Part shown: piece by piece, positions 23,116 to 23,288 of the stretch | Layout of the letters: the number at the start of each line of letters is the position of its first letter | Position numbering within the stretch: position 1 is the first letter of the stretch | Assembly: GCA_965651815.1 (NCBI GenBank) | Contig: CBFGTJ010000027.1 | Location: 1-23,288, forward strand | DNA from: CBFGTJ01 sp965651815 | GTDB lineage: Bacteria; Actinomycetota; Acidimicrobiia; Acidimicrobiales; Microtrichaceae | Reading direction: 5' to 3' | Length of the DNA stretch: 23,288 bases | Translations under genes and position numbers: made by a program | The notes under the pieces: model-generated | The model's input: the letters and a program-made list of their open reading frames with translations, nothing else | Told to the model about the DNA's origin: nothing | Databases searched by the model: none

Positions 23116-23288
23116 TCACTTGACGACGGCCAGCACGTCACGGCCGGCGAGGATGAGCAGGTCCTCGCCATCGATCGTGATCTCGGTGCCGCCGTACTTC
23201 GAGTAGACGACCTTGTCACCGACCGAGATGTCCAGCGGGATCAGCTCGCCGGAGTCGGAGCGACGGCCGGGGCCGACCGCGAGCACCT
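23116..23288 (-). CDS. groES: Co-chaperonin GroES, 3' part only
   Basis: Partial: the last 57 codons and stop (TGA 23118-23116); the 5' end lies beyond the window edge. The visible protein 'EVLAVGPGRRSDSGELIPLD', then 'ISVGDKVVYSKYGGTEITID' and 'GEDLLILAGRDVLAVVK', is the C-terminal half of the 10-kDa chaperonin cap, including the conserved GD-x-V-x-(Y/F)-x-K-Y-G-G-T block and the standard 'LLIL..RDVLAVV' end. GroES forms the heptameric lid of GroEL. It is transcribed with groEL, its immediate downstream neighbour. Confidence 0.97.
   Translation of the reverse strand, partial: VLAVGPGRRSDSGELIPLDISVGDKVVYSKYGGTEITIDGEDLLILAGRDVLAVVK

Overview
The window is very G+C-rich DNA. It carries an F420-type luciferase-like oxidoreductase, a GuaB/GuaB3/GuaA set near groES-groEL, a type II NADH dehydrogenase, a Pseudomonas-style BkdA1-A2-B complex, a PcrA helicase with a Tudor-like tail, and an NlpC/P60 endopeptidase. 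Together these point to an actinobacterial chromosome. My guess, inferred from gene content and not proven, is a deep-branching class such as Acidimicrobiia. I see no plasmid, phage, IS, CRISPR, tRNA or rRNA feature.

Layout. 1-1.1 kb: a membrane PH-domain-like protein with visibly lower G+C, then a non-coding gap with a three-copy degenerate repeat. 1.1-5.7 kb (minus): pcrA, an acyl-CoA synthetase and a thioesterase, tightly spaced as one unit. 5.8-7.4 kb (minus): a four-helix membrane protein and a dienelactone-hydrolase family protein. 7.5-11.2 kb (plus): bkdA1-bkdA2-bkdB, overlapping by 1-4 nt and ending in a perfect 24-bp palindrome; no E3 gene is in the window. 11.2-12.6 kb (plus): an LLM-class F420-dependent oxidoreductase and a VOC/glyoxalase-fold protein. 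12.7-16.7 kb (minus): guaB3 and guaA, overlapping by 4 nt, then a secreted coiled-coil NlpC/P60 protein. 16.8-18.6 kb (minus): a type II NADH dehydrogenase and a small unknown protein. 18.7 kb (plus): guaB (IMP dehydrogenase) with an abnormal C-terminus and no normal stop. 20.2-21.2 kb (minus): a 53-aa protein overlapping a Nudix (CoA pyrophosphatase-like) gene. 21.4-23.3 kb (minus): groEL and the 3' end of groES.

Functional themes are housekeeping: guanine nucleotide synthesis (guaB, guaB3, guaA), branched-chain keto acid oxidation and acyl-CoA handling, respiration, DNA repair, cell-wall remodelling and protein folding.

No gene-free stretch reaches 300 bases. The largest gaps are 914-1097 (promoter and repeats) and 21224-21421 (a cluster of hairpins plus a promoter).

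I found no convincing new multi-gene system. The observations most worth checking are: (i) guaB lacks the expected segment between Leu493 and Ala494 that normally holds potassium-site residues, and it also lacks a stop codon; (ii) most transcription-unit starts have a TANNNT box 6-9 nt upstream of the start codon, pointing to widespread leaderless transcription; (iii) one such box is built on the stop codon of the preceding gene; (iv) there are several unexplained palindromes and direct repeats.
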